Assembly (NCBI GenBank): GCA_964017235.1
Contig: OZ024936.1
Coordinates: 94,648,537 to 94,712,536, forward strand
Length of the DNA stretch: 64,000 bases
Direction: 5' to 3'
Source of the DNA: Sabellastarte sp. h YS-2021
Lineage: Eukaryota > Annelida > Polychaeta > Sabellida > Sabellidae
Part shown: positions 49,356 through 61,732 of the stretch, piece after piece
Numbering within the stretch: position 1 is the stretch's first letter
Layout of the letters: the number at the start of each line of letters is the position of its first letter
Made by a program: the position numbers and the translations under genes
Notes under the pieces: model-generated
Seen by the model: the letters and a program-made list of their open reading frames with translations, nothing else
What the model was told of the DNA's origin: nothing
Databases searched by the model: none

Positions 49356-49829
49356 AGGTATGGGGTATGGTGACTAAGGAGTCCCATACCCATAGGAAAC
49401 ATAAAGTTTTTTGGTCCTCTGTCAAAAATTCTGATGGCTTCTTAGTGAAACCGGCTGTTTGGCATAAGTGGTTACAGACTGCCAATGCATTTAACAACTT
49501 ATGCAATGGCAGGTCTTTTGCTTCAAGTTGTAGCAGGTTGGAATAAAGTCCCATATAAGTCTAGTACAAATCTTGCTAGTCATACAGTTCAACAGAGACG
49601 TAAATCTGATACTATGGAACTTTCATGTTTGAAAGTTACACAAACAAGTTCTTTCATCACTTTGTCCTGATGATGGTGCTTATGATGTAAGAAAAGTCAA
49701 AGGTCATGCATTACCTGTGGTCATGAAAAAGATGTTTTTGTCAATACTCACCAAATGGCTGTAAAAAATTTTTAAAAAATATAACCATAGCAAAACACAG
49801 AGTCAATAACAGGTCATACTGACTCACAA

Positions 49830-50790
49830 TAAATTTGCTTTGTTGCAAGACTTGCCGGATACTGATACATGTGATAATCAACAAATCAAAGTCCACTTGC
49901 AACTAGCAAACTTCAAAAACCACAGAAAGATACACATACAAATAACAATGTGGTACGACATGCTGACCAGCATGGTCCGATATCTGACGATCATTATGAC
50001 GCTTCACCTTTGGAGCTTGACAAACAAGGTCATGCAACTGATCTATGTACACAAACTTCTTCATCTGGTCATCAAGGAAATGAGGAGATGTTTTCTTTTA
50101 CTCATGCTCAAGAGGTATCATCTGATAACAAAATTCCCCAATTGATATGGGATAATAGATATAATTGTACTTATTATGTCGCTTGTACATCACAAATGTC
50201 TGTGCCTTTTGAATTTGATACCTATATCCCCACTTAAAGTGTACAATGGTCCACCTATACACTTGCAAACAGTACCAGATATGATTAAATTATTATTATT
50301 ATTATTATGTATTTATACTCAGCGCAATATCTCCATAGACTACAGTACTCAAAGAGCTATTTAACCAATCCAACTGTACAGGTACAGCCCCAATTCACAA
50401 GTAACTAACATTCCCCTAACTGGAAGATAGAGGCTCAAGGATGACCATTTATCAACATCCTTGAGGTTCTTTAACCTGCCACTGGGGATAGGACCCAATG
50501 ACAGAGGACCGCCATTTTAAGTGGTCATCCGAGCCACTATATATCTGCCTGTACCTGGGATTGAACCCACGTCATCTGAGATCCTAGACAAGTGTGTTAC
50601 CCGCAAGGCCACAGTGGCAGATAAAAGCTCATAAGATAATCACTGAATCAGGCTTACCAAATTTTTTAAATGTAGAATACCTGTCAAAACACAACTAAAA
50701 CCACAAGGTTGGAGCAAAGTTAGAAAAAATACGAGCATATATTTATGCTCAGTTACCATAACGTGTCCGTAAAAATAGGCATAGGACAAT
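49830..50790 (+). pseudogene. ORF1-RT linker remnant, interrupted by a SINE
   Basis: MSVPFEFDTYIPT and KVYNGPPIHLQTVPDM precede the SINE, and AHKIITESGLPNFLNVE plus IPVKTQLKPQGWSK follow it. The two halves read as one protein region of the DIRS-like family suggested for 48.3-49.3 kb. Everything is frameshifted. Confidence 0.45.
50290..50622 (-). mobile_element. Full-length tRNA-derived SINE, family 2
   Basis: On the minus strand: tRNA-like head (CACTGTGGCCTTGCGGGTAA, then GGGTTCAATCCCAGG), a long body, and the tail TATTGCGCTGAGTATAAATA ending in (AAT)n. It is the longest copy of this family in the window; partial copies are at 33881, 39358, 39605 and 41690. No clear target duplication was found. 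Confidence 0.85.
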
Positions 50791-51321
50791 GAAAAAAATT
50801 TCCAGTCTGCATTTAGCTCAATTTTGATCCGGACACATGGTAGATAACTAATTACTGGCTAGCATGAAAAACTACACAGGGTCTGAATAAGCTGTCATAC
50901 ATATTTATGTTTGTATTTTTCCCCTAGCAATATTTTCTATTTCATTACTTTTCCTGTAGTTTTCGATTTATCTCTCTACTATCGTTAAATTTTGATCAAA
51001 GCTTTTCTTCCCAGGGTAATGATTGATATATTTTGCACTAAATACCAACTGGACAACTAGAGCACTTCTGGTGAACAAACATCCGCCAAGGTCTGCAGAA
51101 CTATTGTGGAGACTAGAGAAGGAACCCTGTTTTTTTAGATATTAATAAAAAGTTCAAGTTACCTTTCAATTCTTTTCTATCACATACTATGTTTCACCTC
51201 AATACTCAGGAATAAAGATCCTGGTCCCTGTGCTATGAAGTTAAGTAAATTGTGAGAGCTAACTGACTTTTCATAAATAATTCAATAACTAGGTTACCCA
51301 GAGATATGCTATATTGGGGTC

Positions 51322-52200
51322 TCATATGCCTTAGTTGGTAAGGTGTTGGACTCATAATCCAAGGGTTAGGGTTCGATCCCCACTGATGCCAACTTGTTTC
51401 ATGTGGGATAACATCCTTGGGCAAGATGTCAAACAATTCTGTGATATGGTTTCAGCTAAAAATCCTTTATAGAATCTTGGGCACTAATCAATATTTGCAT
51501 AAAATAGGGTTGTCAGATAGCCCCCTTTGTTCTAGATGTAATACTACATCCGAAAGTATTTTACATCTATTGTCTCAGTGTAATGAATCAAGGAATTTTT
51601 GGATTTCATTGGAAAACCTTATTTATGAAAAGATAAAATTTAGAATTAAATTTAATGATTCCAACATAATACATGGCTATCTATCTATAGATCAAAATAA
51701 TATTCCGTTGAATACATTAATAATTACTGCAAAAAAGTATATATTTGATTCTGTTACATCTAAAAGTCGATTGCAGATAATGGCTTTCAGGCACAAATTC
51801 TCAGATATATACACTGAACAATCATTTGTTTCAAAATTTAGCGAACAAGAGGCAAAATTTAAGAAAACTTGGCAAAAATGGCTTCCTCTGGTTGAAACAT
51901 AATTGCCGCTATCCAAGCACTATCACCAGATACTTTTTCAACACTTTTTCATAATGTTAAAAAGTGCAACATGTGAAAACTGAAAGAATGTCATAAGTGC
52001 TAGGAGTTTAATGAATTATCTCAATTTTTTCATGTATTTAATGTGTAACTTTAAATACTTCTGTAAAAATTATCGTTTTTGTATATACACTGTTGTTATG
52101 GGAAACAATAAAACAAAAAAAAAAAAAAAAAAGATGTCAACCTGGACTGAGCTTCTGTCCACCCTGGGGAAAATATGGGAACTCAGCTGTAAGGGATACT
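51322..52200 (+). mobile_element. tRNA-Met-like SINE, split by a LINE
   Basis: Head at about 51322-51390: TTAGTTGGTAAGGTG (box A), CAT at the anticodon place, GGTTCGATCCCC (box B). The body runs to 51432, is interrupted by the insertion at 51433-52130, and resumes at 52141 (ACTGAGCTTCTGTCCACCC). The end is indistinct. Confidence 0.7.
51433..52130 (+). mobile_element. 5'-truncated L1/Tx1-like LINE
   Basis: Flanked by AAGATGTCAA (51423-51432 and 52131-52140) and ending in about 18 A. An open frame to 51902 encodes the ORF2 C-terminus: WFQLKILYRILGTNQYLHK, then CSRCNTTSESILHLLSQC, the Cys/His motif common at the end of L1/Tx1-type proteins. The rest is 3' UTR. Confidence 0.88.
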
Positions 52201-52882
52201 TTTCAAAGATTTTTTTAAATCAACTGCATGTTGAAATGGTAATCCATTTTGTGTCAAGTATGTCTTACCCAAATACAAGTCCATACCTCAGAAATCCGAT
52301 TGTGAAAAATTAAGATTATATATATATATCCACTTGTACTCTTTAATATAAATGATTTTCGTTTATTCTTAAGGATGTATGGGTTAATTTTGCTGATTAT
52401 TCAAATAAAATGGTGACAAATAAATGTAAAATAATTCCTGGGAAGTCAAAGTGAAAGTTACAATTTACAACAGTTTCCAGTCAAAAACATGCTAGTAATG
52501 TCTACACAGACAGGATCTCAAAATGCGCCCTCTGAAACTGTTTTAATATTAAGTGAAAATTTGTTGATTTTCAGGCACATATTTAATGTTAATTATAATT
52601 TATTTATCAAGCTTGATATATATTAGTAAATACAATTTCAATATCAAGTATTGTATTCAGTTCCAGCTCTGAACAAGCACACCCTGAGACAGCACAAATC
52701 CATGCCATGTTGCAAACCCAGGACGGTTTTAACTCAGGACACCCCGTACACTAAAGCGATAAAAACTTGATAAAAATAATCGCACTACCCAAAATAATAT
52801 ATATTTTTATTAATTTTTACCATATTATTCCTGAGCTGATAGAGTGACACTTACAGCCAGTACAGATATACCATGACATTGC

Positions 52883-53155
52883 AGGGGCGGATCCAGCTTT
52901 TATGTAAGGTGGGGGTTCACATCGCGTAAGGTGGGGCTTCACATTGAGTAAGGTGGGGGTTCACATCAGACATATTATAACTAAGGGGGTCGGGGGGCAT
53001 GCCCCCCTGGAAAAAAATTAATTTTTGGTACAAATAGAGTGCATTTCCTGTAAATTTAACACCACTGTCAAGAAATAATTTTGTACTTTGGGTTGAACCC
53101 CTTTATATTATTTTTCAAGGGGGGGGTTCGAACCCCTGGATCCGCTAGTGCATTG
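52883..53155. mobile_element. MITE with GCGGATCCAG ends
   Basis: AGGGGCGGATCCAG at the left and CTGGATCCGCTAGTG at the right are inverted; CATTGC occurs on both flanks (52877-52882 and 53151-53156). The interior has three units of TAAGGTGGGG(G/C)TTCACAT and G-rich runs. Similar ends are known from hAT-like MITEs; assignment is tentative. Confidence 0.65.
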
Positions 53156-53289
53156 CTGAAATTAATGTCCCTTGTGCACAACTTACATCCTTATTATTTT
53201 GTGTGACATTTTGTTTTTACAGTAAATGTTACAAAATAAACACAGGATATAATAAAAATCACATGAGTGTACGGCTAAAAAAGATCTGG

Positions 53290-53385
53290 ATTTTTTTATC
53301 CAGACCTGGATCAACTTTGAGAAGGACCAAGTAAAGGGTAGACTTTACCTTGTGTAATAACCCTGATCCACTGTAGTTTTTGAGT
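53290..53385 (+). repeat. Interspersed repeat fragment, also at 16640-16735
   Basis: Same word order as the copy in intron 4 of the channel gene; it contains a small hairpin ATCTGGAT...ATCCAGA. Confidence 0.4.
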
Positions 53386-54149
53386 TAAGTATGTGGATGT
53401 TTACCCCAAAAGACACCAAAACAATATTGGATACATGATAGACTATTTTTAGGAGAACCGAGCTACTGGTATATCCTAGTTTATGACCCCAATATAAAAG
53501 GTTTTGGGTTGTCTAGGCTACATAAAAAAGAAACAGCAGACACATGGACTCGATTACTATAATGCAGATCAACTGGGCGAGGGGCAAGGGCAAAAACACC
53601 CCACCTTCCAACACTTGTGGTTTTTCATTTGAATGGTTCTGTCCATGCAGTTTCCCTATGCGGCTGTTAATATTTTCAGTTTAGATTATATTAACACTTT
53701 TTTCACAGAGTCTATTATTTTCAAATTATATGACTGGTTAAGTGCTCTAGGTATGGGTGTAGAAATTGACAAAAACACAATATATTTTGCTGTATCTCGA
53801 AAAGAAATCTGTTTTTTTTTTTCAACCATCACAGTGTGTGGGAATGTAGAAGCCATATCTCAAAATTACAAATGACAATGCAAGATATGTGCTAGTTATG
53901 TTATTATATTCACTCCAAAATAGCAGTATTTTTTACATACTTACATAATCCCAACAGATGCTTTAGTGACCTACCATTCTGTCAAGGACACAGAGAATGT
54001 GTCGTGCCATTTTTTTTTACTGAAAGTGCACACGTAAACCCTAGCGGACACCTGCTGGAGGTTATAGATCCTCTGTAAGTTGGTATTTTTATTTTGGCCC
54101 GCCGTCGAGTGCACACACATTCTTTTTGGTGCTTCAAAGTATTTTAATC

Positions 54150-54672
54150 ATGGCTGAGAAACAAAGAAAATGTTTGGTATGTGTAACTGATTACACCAAG
54201 CGTGCATTAAATGCAGGAGTGAGAAGAAAGGCAAAGACAAATGCGTTTCTGGTAAGGACTCAGATTTGTGCTAGCTGTTTGAAGGTATACCCATAAGAAG
54301 AAATCATCTAAATCTAAATCTTCTGAAAAGTTTGGTGATTCATTATTAGATGAACTTACACCTTCCAAATCATCACAATCCTATCCTTCCACTCCTGATT
54401 CCTCTTTTCAGGATCTGATTAAGAACATGAGCTCCCAGTTGGCGTCTCTGACTTCCCAGTTTGAGGAATTCAAATGTAAAGACAAACCTTCGTCTCAGAA
54501 AGATTCATTTTTGTCACAGGAGCAGGGTATGTGTGCCCCTGCATCCCAATCAAAACCTGAAGCATCAGAAGGAGAGCTTTCTGATGAGGATTCCTTGCCT
54601 TTTAGGAAGCGTCGCAGATCTAGATCTCCTCAAAGTGAGGGAGATTCACATCAGCAGGAGTTGGACCCCTAA
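54150..54672 (+). pseudogene. DIRS gag-like ORF (frameshifted)
   Basis: MAEKQRKCLVCVTDYTKRAL starts at 54150 with CxxC pairs (CLVC, CASC) and stops at 54296. A second frame carries a Ser/Lys-rich part, a short coiled coil (LIKNMSSQLASLTSQFEEF) and a basic end (FRKRRRSRSP). Typical composition for the first ORF of DIRS elements. Confidence 0.65.
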
Positions 54673-54963
54673 TATGCGGAGATGTTAAATGCTATCGGGG
54701 TCTCCTTGACCTTGAAGTCCCACAAGTAGAGTGCCTTGTGGCCCCTTCTGCCTTCTCAAAGAAACCTCCTAAGCAGGTTGTAAGGAAACAGAACTTGGCC
54801 TTACCCTCTGTTCAGGACATTCAAACCATGTGGGAGTACAGATTCAGGAAAGCTTCTGGTACTACATTGAAGGACAAGGCTAGCTCAGAATCCTGGTCTC
54901 AAGGCCACTTTCTTGTCTTTGAGAGGCCAGATATGATTTACTATACAACTTCCCCCCATATTA

Positions 54964-55640
54964 TTGTCAGGAGTTGGACCCCTCATATCGTCTCGTCTAG
55001 ATTTCAAAATTCTTCCAAATTTGTCAAAAATTCTACTCATTTTGAGCGAATATCACAACAAAAACAAAGATGGCGCCCTCCACGAGGCAGTTCAGGCCAT
55101 GCTAACAAAAGAGGCGATAGTTCATGTTAGGAAGCTCACATCTCTGGGATACTACAGCAGACTATTCCTGGTACCCAAAGCCTTGAAAAGGTGGAGACCA
55201 GTGATAGATTTAAGTATTTTAAACAGTCATTTGAATGTACCAACTTTCAAAATTGAAACAGCCACATCTATCAGGAAGTCTATTCGAAAGGGGCAGTGGA
55301 TCACCTCAATAGACCTAACAGACGCTTATTTTCATGTTCCAATTCATCCACAATCTCAAAAATACTAGTATCTGATATTTCAAACCAACAAAGGGGTTTT
55401 CCAATTTCGGGCACTCGCAACAGCTCCCCTAGAGTTTACTCAGATAGTAAAACAGGTAAAATTCATAGTTCAGGCCAGGAATCTCAGAATTCATCAGTAC
55501 CTGGATGACTGGCGTCTTCGGTCACTTATGAAAGAGCAATGTCTCATAGATTTTCAAAATTTGGTAAAATTGGTACAAGAGCTAGGTTGGCTCATCAATT
55601 TTTAAAAGTCGGAATTGGTACCCACACAAGTACGTTTTTG
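54964..55640 (+). pseudogene. DIRS reverse transcriptase (partial, two stops)
   Basis: In one frame: RPVIDLSILNSHLN, IRKGQWITSIDLTDAYFHVP, FQFRALATAPLEFT, catalytic YLDDW and LGWLINF. Stops at 55366-55368 and 55603-55605. The RT ends where the internal complementary region begins. Sequence is DIRS-like, not LTR-type. Confidence 0.88.
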
Positions 55641-55890
55641 TGCAATAAAATTGGCTAAAAATACTTACATAATCCCAACAGGGAGAGTCCCACCCTCTTG
55701 CCCTCTACCATCTTCTGAGGGTTAGGGTCAAAATTAGAATGACAACTTACAGAGGATCTATAACCTCCAGCAGGTGCCCACTGGGGTTTACGTATGCACT
55801 TTCAGTAAAAAAAAATAGCGCGACACATTCTCTGTGTCCTTGACCAAACGGTAGGTCACAAAAGCATCTGTTGGGATTATGAAAGTATTT

Positions 55891-57300
55891 TTATTTATAA
55901 AAATTCCAATTACAATAAAATTAACCAAATTCCAACTATAGCATTTTTGTGAAATATTTGATTTATAGCTGTTTTTATTGCTTTCATGAAATATAAGCTA
56001 TGCAGAATGATAAGATTCAAAGTTGTACAAGTACTAGAACTTCATTATGCAAAGTGGATGTTACTGTTTTCTACCTCCCTCCCGACCAACAGTATCGTTA
56101 GAATGTGATTGATAATTATGTATAAGATATGACCTAGATTAGGAATGTTAGTGAATACCGCCCCAGGTCCGAAAAGTTAAAGACACAAAATTCACAGGGA
56201 GACTATGGCAGAGGCTATTGCAGGTAGGTTTTGAGCTTTTACCTGAAAGAGACAATAGATGTTGCACTGCGTAAATGTTGTACTGGTATCAATTGCCCAT
56301 AATTTACACTCCATCAAATTATCCCCCCATATTCTCCTGCCACCCCACCCCACTCACATTTTTAACCTGACAAAGTAGTTCCCCTATGCCATCCGGGTGG
56401 CAGCAGGCACAAAACTTGTGGGTGTTCAACAACCAAAACCCATGCGTGGATTTTCACCAAATTTTCACGCTATGTTTCTGCGAAGAGAGCTGATTTAGTT
56501 TTGGAGGGTATTTGGCAACAACTGTTGCCCGTAGCAACGCTTTTTAAATTTCTGAGTCTTTAGGTTTGTTGGTATTCCATATTCCTTATCAATATCAAAT
56601 TTTGGGTATCATTCACAACTATTTTAATGCAAAGACATTGTTTCCAGAAACCATCATTATGTTTATGGAGAGGAAAAAAATGTGCATACTTGACTATGTG
56701 AATATCAAATTGCAAGCTGAATTTGGGTAGCTGGGCTACCGGGGTGGATTTCAGCCACTTGTCAGAGCTTTAGTTTTTGGGGGAATCAGGTGACAATTGT
56801 TGCCTTTGCAACACTTTTAAGATTTTGAGGTCTTAAAGATTGTGGGTTTTGCACAGTCTAAACCCTTCTTTTTCCAACAGGATCTATAGCTTGTTAGCTT
56901 TGAAGGGGGGGTATCTGGCAACAGCTGTTTGCCATGGAAATTTTTTAATATATGTACTTGTCGGTCTTAAACTTAGATTATAAAACACTTCCCATGCATG
57001 TGTGTGTGCATGCGTACTTATGCATGCATATGTCTATCACATTTTACATAAACATTTATATCTCATTCATTTGTGAGTGTATCTTCGCCAAATTTGCCTA
57101 TAATGTTTATACTATGAACACATGTCTGTTAAAATTGTCTTCATTTAAAAAAAATATATCTGTCATAGCCAATTGTTCAAACATTATTATTTTATTCTAA
57201 AACTTAAAATATTCGACCTACCTTCATTGGATTTGCACAAAATGTGTATGCCTAGGAAACCTTGCCGGCAAGTAATTTTGGCCTTGTTCAAAAAACAAAA
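55891..57300. repeat. Diverged tandem repeat region
   Basis: Words of the type GGTATTTGGCAACAACTGTTG recur near 56508, 56790 and 56918, suggesting an old tandem repeat. No gene or RNA seen. Confidence 0.4.
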
Positions 57301-57304
57301 TAGT

Positions 57305-57625
57305 TGTTATGTCACATTTTAAATGTCAAATAGGGGGGCAGGGTCATCACATCACAAAGAGGTTCAGAATGATAAAAACAACTTATAGGAAAGCATGGCT
57401 TGGGAATCTTTTGCAAGTGACAAATTTGGCCTTTGACATCTTCTTCATTTTGGGTCATCAAACTGAAAAGTTATTATATATTTTTTTATTATTGGTTCTA
57501 GAGCTTCCAAATACAAAAACAACTTATAGAAAACCATGGCCTGCGAATCTTTTTCAAATGTCAAATATGACCTTTGACCCCTGCTTCAAGGTCAAGCGGT
57601 GTCATCATACTAAAACAGCCATATA
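57305..57625 (-). repeat. Satellite remnant, two units of about 140 bp
   Basis: AAAACAACTTATAG recurs at about 57376 and 57516 with CATGGC and CCTTTGAC following. Reversed, the unit aligns by eye to the 146-bp satellite at 1440-2110. Confidence 0.65.
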
Positions 57626-58300
57626 TCTTATATATTCATCCCTGGGCTTGGAACTCACACATAACAGATACCAAATATTATTCTACTGTGTTTCTGAAAT
57701 GGTGTCATTATTATTGTCCCAAGTCTCCATTTGTGAATGCTTTAATCGGGACCTGAGTGGTACAGGAATTATTATTATTTATTACTATTGATTACAATCC
57801 TACAAACTTCAACAAAATGTTTTCAGAGCACTTGAATGACAAAATCAGGATTAACTAATCATGAGCAATGGATACACTTCCTATTTGAACTTACAATAAC
57901 CACGTAACTGACAGTTTCTGGTTGTTAAATATGTTTAAGCTTCATGTACCGAAGTTGCACTGTTTGGTTAAATTCACACGATTTTCTTAACATATACATT
58001 TTCATTATTAAGATGGAAATTCGAATTACATGTAATAGAAACATTAATTTTCATAATTTAAGTAAGAGTTTTTTCTTTAAAACTCAATCAAAAATGCAGT
58101 CATCGATGTAACTCACCTTTTCGGTCTCGGCCAGAGTTTTTTTCCTACCCAAAGCTCTGCAATATCAGAAACAGTAATTCAGAATATATCTGTGCATGAT
58201 TGCTTTACCATTTTAGTTAGAGTGGTGAAATTAGCTTTTATTGACAGTACGTAAAATGCCTTACTAGTGTAGTGAATTGCGGGCGGAGACGATCTCGCTG
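57626..58300. other. AT-rich spacer, no gene seen
   Basis: Nothing supported. It may contain the start of the LTR of the next element. Confidence 0.35.
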
Positions 58301-59932
58301 TTAGAATAGCCACTTGCAAACGGCAATATAAAAGGTGAAGGTCGTTGTGACAACGAGAGATCCAATACCAAGTATCGAGAGTAGTAGTTTGAAATGCCGC
58401 CATTTTACAAAGACATTGTAGTTAGAAGAAATATTACAGACAGATAGTTGTGTAGAAAGGAAATGTATAAAGAGAAAGACATTTATAAAGGACGTTTGTA
58501 TCATCAGTGTACCACCAAGTGTCCAGAGAAGTGGGATGCTGCAAACAGTGACTGGTGAGTTACAATACTGGTACCAGGGTGCCAGGTGATAGAATCCACG
58601 TGGTATATCACAGTGTGATTTAATTTGGTCCTTTAAATACAATTATTTTGTGGTTTAAGGTTGGTGGTTAAACCAATGTATTTTCTGTGTATTTTGATGT
58701 TCAGATTACCGTCAGTTTGAACATTAAATTACCGTGAATGTGACAGCTTGTGACATGAAAGCTGGGTTTGCCAGTTTTAAGGCTGGTGTACAATAAAGCC
58801 AAATTACTTTTAGTGCAGTAATTAAATTGAATTTACCTCCGGAATTGTGAATTTTTGGTGGAATTCAATTTGATTGAATAAATTTGGTGTTGACCATTGG
58901 TGAACCAATTTGGTCTGAAATTTGAATTACGGTCACTGTGTTTATCAAATTCATTAGGCAAAATTGGGCAAATCCAAATAAAATTTGGGATTATTTGAAA
59001 TTGTTTATATTTAATCCATAACTTAGGTTTATTTGGAAATTTATTTGCAATATTCATTGAATTTTTTCCCCTTCAGTAATTTCGAATTGTCATATAATTT
59101 TAAAATTATAATTTGAATATTGCAGTTACATAAATCTTAATTTATATCTAAAGTTTAAATTGTTACACTTTAATCTTGATTTAAGTAACAAATTTTTGAA
59201 TAATTATCTTCTGGTAAAATTGTGTACAAGTGGTATTCGTTCAGTAAATTACTTCAATTTGACCATCAGTAAATTATTATTCAGTAAATTATTTTGAAAA
59301 TAATTACAGTAATACTCAGTAAAATCTGTAAATTATCTTTTAATATCAATACAGTAATTTTCAATTTTTTCAAATTTATAAATTAATTCTTTTAAACATA
59401 TTATTTGCATTTAATGTACATTGTATATTATATTTAAGAATTAATTGTACTAATATCATAAATTGATTTGCCTGTTATGTAATGAAATTACAATTACAAA
59501 ATCAAGTTTGACTCATTTATGTTTGGGTTGAGGACGTTTAATTTGGAATATTGATTATATTGATTTGATGATTGACTGATTGGTTGATTATACTTGCTTA
59601 CAAAATCAAATAGTGCATGTTTTAGTATATCAAATCAATTTTGAATAATATAATAAACATTTATTTTTGGGAAATATATTTTTGGCAGTATTGGTTTGCA
59701 CAGGTCGACCAGTTTTTGTAAAAAAAAGTGGTACTAAGAGTATCAAGTTTTCTGATTTGATTTCTTAGTCTGAAGTTGGGGAAAAAAAACATTGTCAAAA
59801 CTTTTGCACTTTTTGACTGGTTATGTTAACTTTGTTAAATCATAGTTAAGTAACCTTTATTTTGCAACTTTACCTTTTTTGTTACATTAACTTTGATAAA
59901 CCATAGTTAAGTAACTTGTGTTGAAATTCAAG
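58301..59932 (+). other. Probable LTR and leader of element C
   Basis: TATAAAAG at 58327-58334 and AATAAA at 58792-58797 have the spacing expected inside an LTR. LTR limits and a primer site could not be fixed, because the matching 3' LTR is outside the window. The leader is extremely AT-rich. Confidence 0.35.
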
Positions 59933-61732
59933 ATGGCTACCAAACCATTGAACATCAATGTTGCGTCAAAGAAGGAGTTGGAGGATCTGGTTGACATTGG
60001 ATCAAAGCGTGCCGCATTGATCGTTGACATGAGGAAGGCAGTTGGGTCAAACAGTGAAAGTGTATTCATGATGTTGGACATCCCCAAGCATATCAAAGAG
60101 AGGATTGTCCAGCAAGGAGAACTTGTGTTTGATCCTGTTGGAAGCCCGATGAAGTCAGAAGCCATTGACTTGAAGCAGTTTTGTCAGACGATGACCGGGG
60201 CATTTGACTCTGTCAAAGCTGAAATCCAACAACTTAGTGGGAAAGTTTCTGGTGAAATTCAATCCATTAAGGATGATGTGTCCAGTATTCACGGCCGAAT
60301 AGACCAAATGGCTGATGAATTTGATGACATCAAGAAGGACGTCAGTGACTTGAGAACGAAGGTCGAGCGAAGGTCGTCAGGCTCAAGTAGGTCAAGTAGT
60401 GGATCCGACAAAGAAAAACAACATGTTGTGAAGCCAAAGATAACAAGTACTGGACAAGAACATTTTCCAGATCATATGAAGCAGGAAGCTAGGAAACAAG
60501 CAGCATTGGATCAGCTTGAAGAATCCTATGAACAAGCACGGCAGATGAAGCAGGATAGATCGAATTTTGAGTGTGAATATCTTGCAAAATCAAGAAAGGT
60601 GCCGATCCGACATAGTGCAGACAGACATCGACAAACGCAACCTGATTACGCAATACAAAAGTTATCGGGGGAAAATAAAGTGAGAATGTTGTCACTCAAT
60701 GTAAAGACAAATGCTGTGGTACGTAAGATCAACCAAGGTGCAACTGAACTCAAGCAGAAGTTTGGTGTAACTTACCCGTTTGAGTCAGAGGTAGATGAAC
60801 CAGAGTGGACGGGTTTGGATTTGAGCTTGTGTCAGACCCACAACCCTGATCGACATCTGTTAGATTCCCCTGTTCCACAGATACTCCCCAGGTATCATTA
60901 CCCCCAGTCTAACCCTTTCCCTTCCAAGTTTGCAGAACAAAAACCACAGTCTCCCCCTTTCCCACCTAAGTCTGTGCATTATGGACAACCGTCGCAGCTT
61001 AGAGGTGCGCCACATGACCAACCTTGTGACCCTCAACCTAAGCCCATGACACAGTCAAGACTTCCACAGTCATATAGCAGAAAGTCACGGGAATTGTATC
61101 ATCTACCCGCCTTTCGCAACACTTCACAGCAGGAAAAAAGGGATACAATTCAGCCACGACAATCAGTTGGTCATAATCAGCCTCAAGTTGTCATGCCCCA
61201 ACTCAGTCCAGTTAAAAGGGACTTTGAAACCATGATGAGAGAGGTGATAAAAGAGGAACTGAAGAAGACCATGGAGCCCTTGAGGAGTGCAAATCATTCA
61301 TCAAGGAGTGCCCGAAGGAGAAGAAATAGGTCTTACAAATACAGCAATTCATCAAATTCAACAAACTCAGATGATGAAAATAGCTTTAGACCGAATACCA
61401 GGAATAACCGTTCCATTGCTAAATTTTCCAGGATGCAAGTTCCAAAGATGTCCTTCTCTGGTGAAGGTTGGCGAGGATTCATCTCCCAGTTTGAGACCGT
61501 AGCTGACCATTGCAGATGGTCTGAGCAAGAGAAATTGGACAACTTCTCCATGTGTTTGAAGAAAGATGTGGCAGAGTATTATAGTGTCTTGCTGGAGCGA
61601 AACAAAATAAATTTCTTGGAAATCAAAAAGAGGTTCAAGGGGTTCTTTGACAAAACTGAACCTGCGTCTGCCATTCGTTGGGACATCCTCAACATTGAAC
61701 AAAGAGAGGATGAAGCACTTGAAAATATTTAG
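59933..61732 (+). CDS. Gag of Ty3/gypsy element C with helix-hairpin-helix
   Basis: 599 residues from ATG at 59933 (an upstream in-frame GTG at 59918 is not needed). Residues 6-35 (LNINVASKKELEDLVDIGSK and on) match the ComEA-like helix-hairpin-helix. A coiled coil (about 70-145), a Pro/Gln-rich middle, a Ser/Arg-rich part and a capsid-like C-terminus (MSFSGEGWRGFISQFETVAD) follow. It stops in the capsid part where the next frame continues, a single-nucleotide loss or shift at about 61730. By family a particle protein. Confidence 0.82.
   Translation: MATKPLNINVASKKELEDLVDIGSKRAALIVDMRKAVGSNSESVFMMLDIPKHIKERIVQQGELVFDPVGSPMKSEAIDLKQFCQTMTGAFDSVKAEIQQLSGKVSGEIQSIKDDVSSIHGRIDQMADEFDDIKKDVSDLRTKVERRSSGSSRSSSGSDKEKQHVVKPKITSTGQEHFPDHMKQEARKQAALDQLEESYEQARQMKQDRSNFECEYLAKSRKVPIRHSADRHRQTQPDYAIQKLSGENKVRMLSLNVKTNAVVRKINQGATELKQKFGVTYPFESEVDEPEWTGLDLSLCQTHNPDRHLLDSPVPQILPRYHYPQSNPFPSKFAEQKPQSPPFPPKSVHYGQPSQLRGAPHDQPCDPQPKPMTQSRLPQSYSRKSRELYHLPAFRNTSQQEKRDTIQPRQSVGHNQPQVVMPQLSPVKRDFETMMREVIKEELKKTMEPLRSANHSSRSARRRRNRSYKYSNSSNSTNSDDENSFRPNTRNNRSIAKFSRMQVPKMSFSGEGWRGFISQFETVADHCRWSEQEKLDNFSMCLKKDVAEYYSVLLERNKINFLEIKKRFKGFFDKTEPASAIRWDILNIEQREDEALENI

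Larger units (their letters stand above)
53936..55890 (+). mobile_element. DIRS-type retrotransposon, internally deleted
   Basis: About 145-bp inverted terminal repeats: 53937-54081 and 55743-55888, sharing CATAATCCCAACAGATGCTT, GACACAGAGAATGTGTCG and CCTCTGTAAGTTG (inverted). An extra copy of the terminus, ATACTTACATAATCCCAACA, is at 55661-55680 just inside the right repeat, as expected for the internal complementary region. The interior has gag-like and RT segments but no RNase H, methylase or tyrosine recombinase, so it is a short deletion derivative of an element that is normally several kb. Confidence 0.87.
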
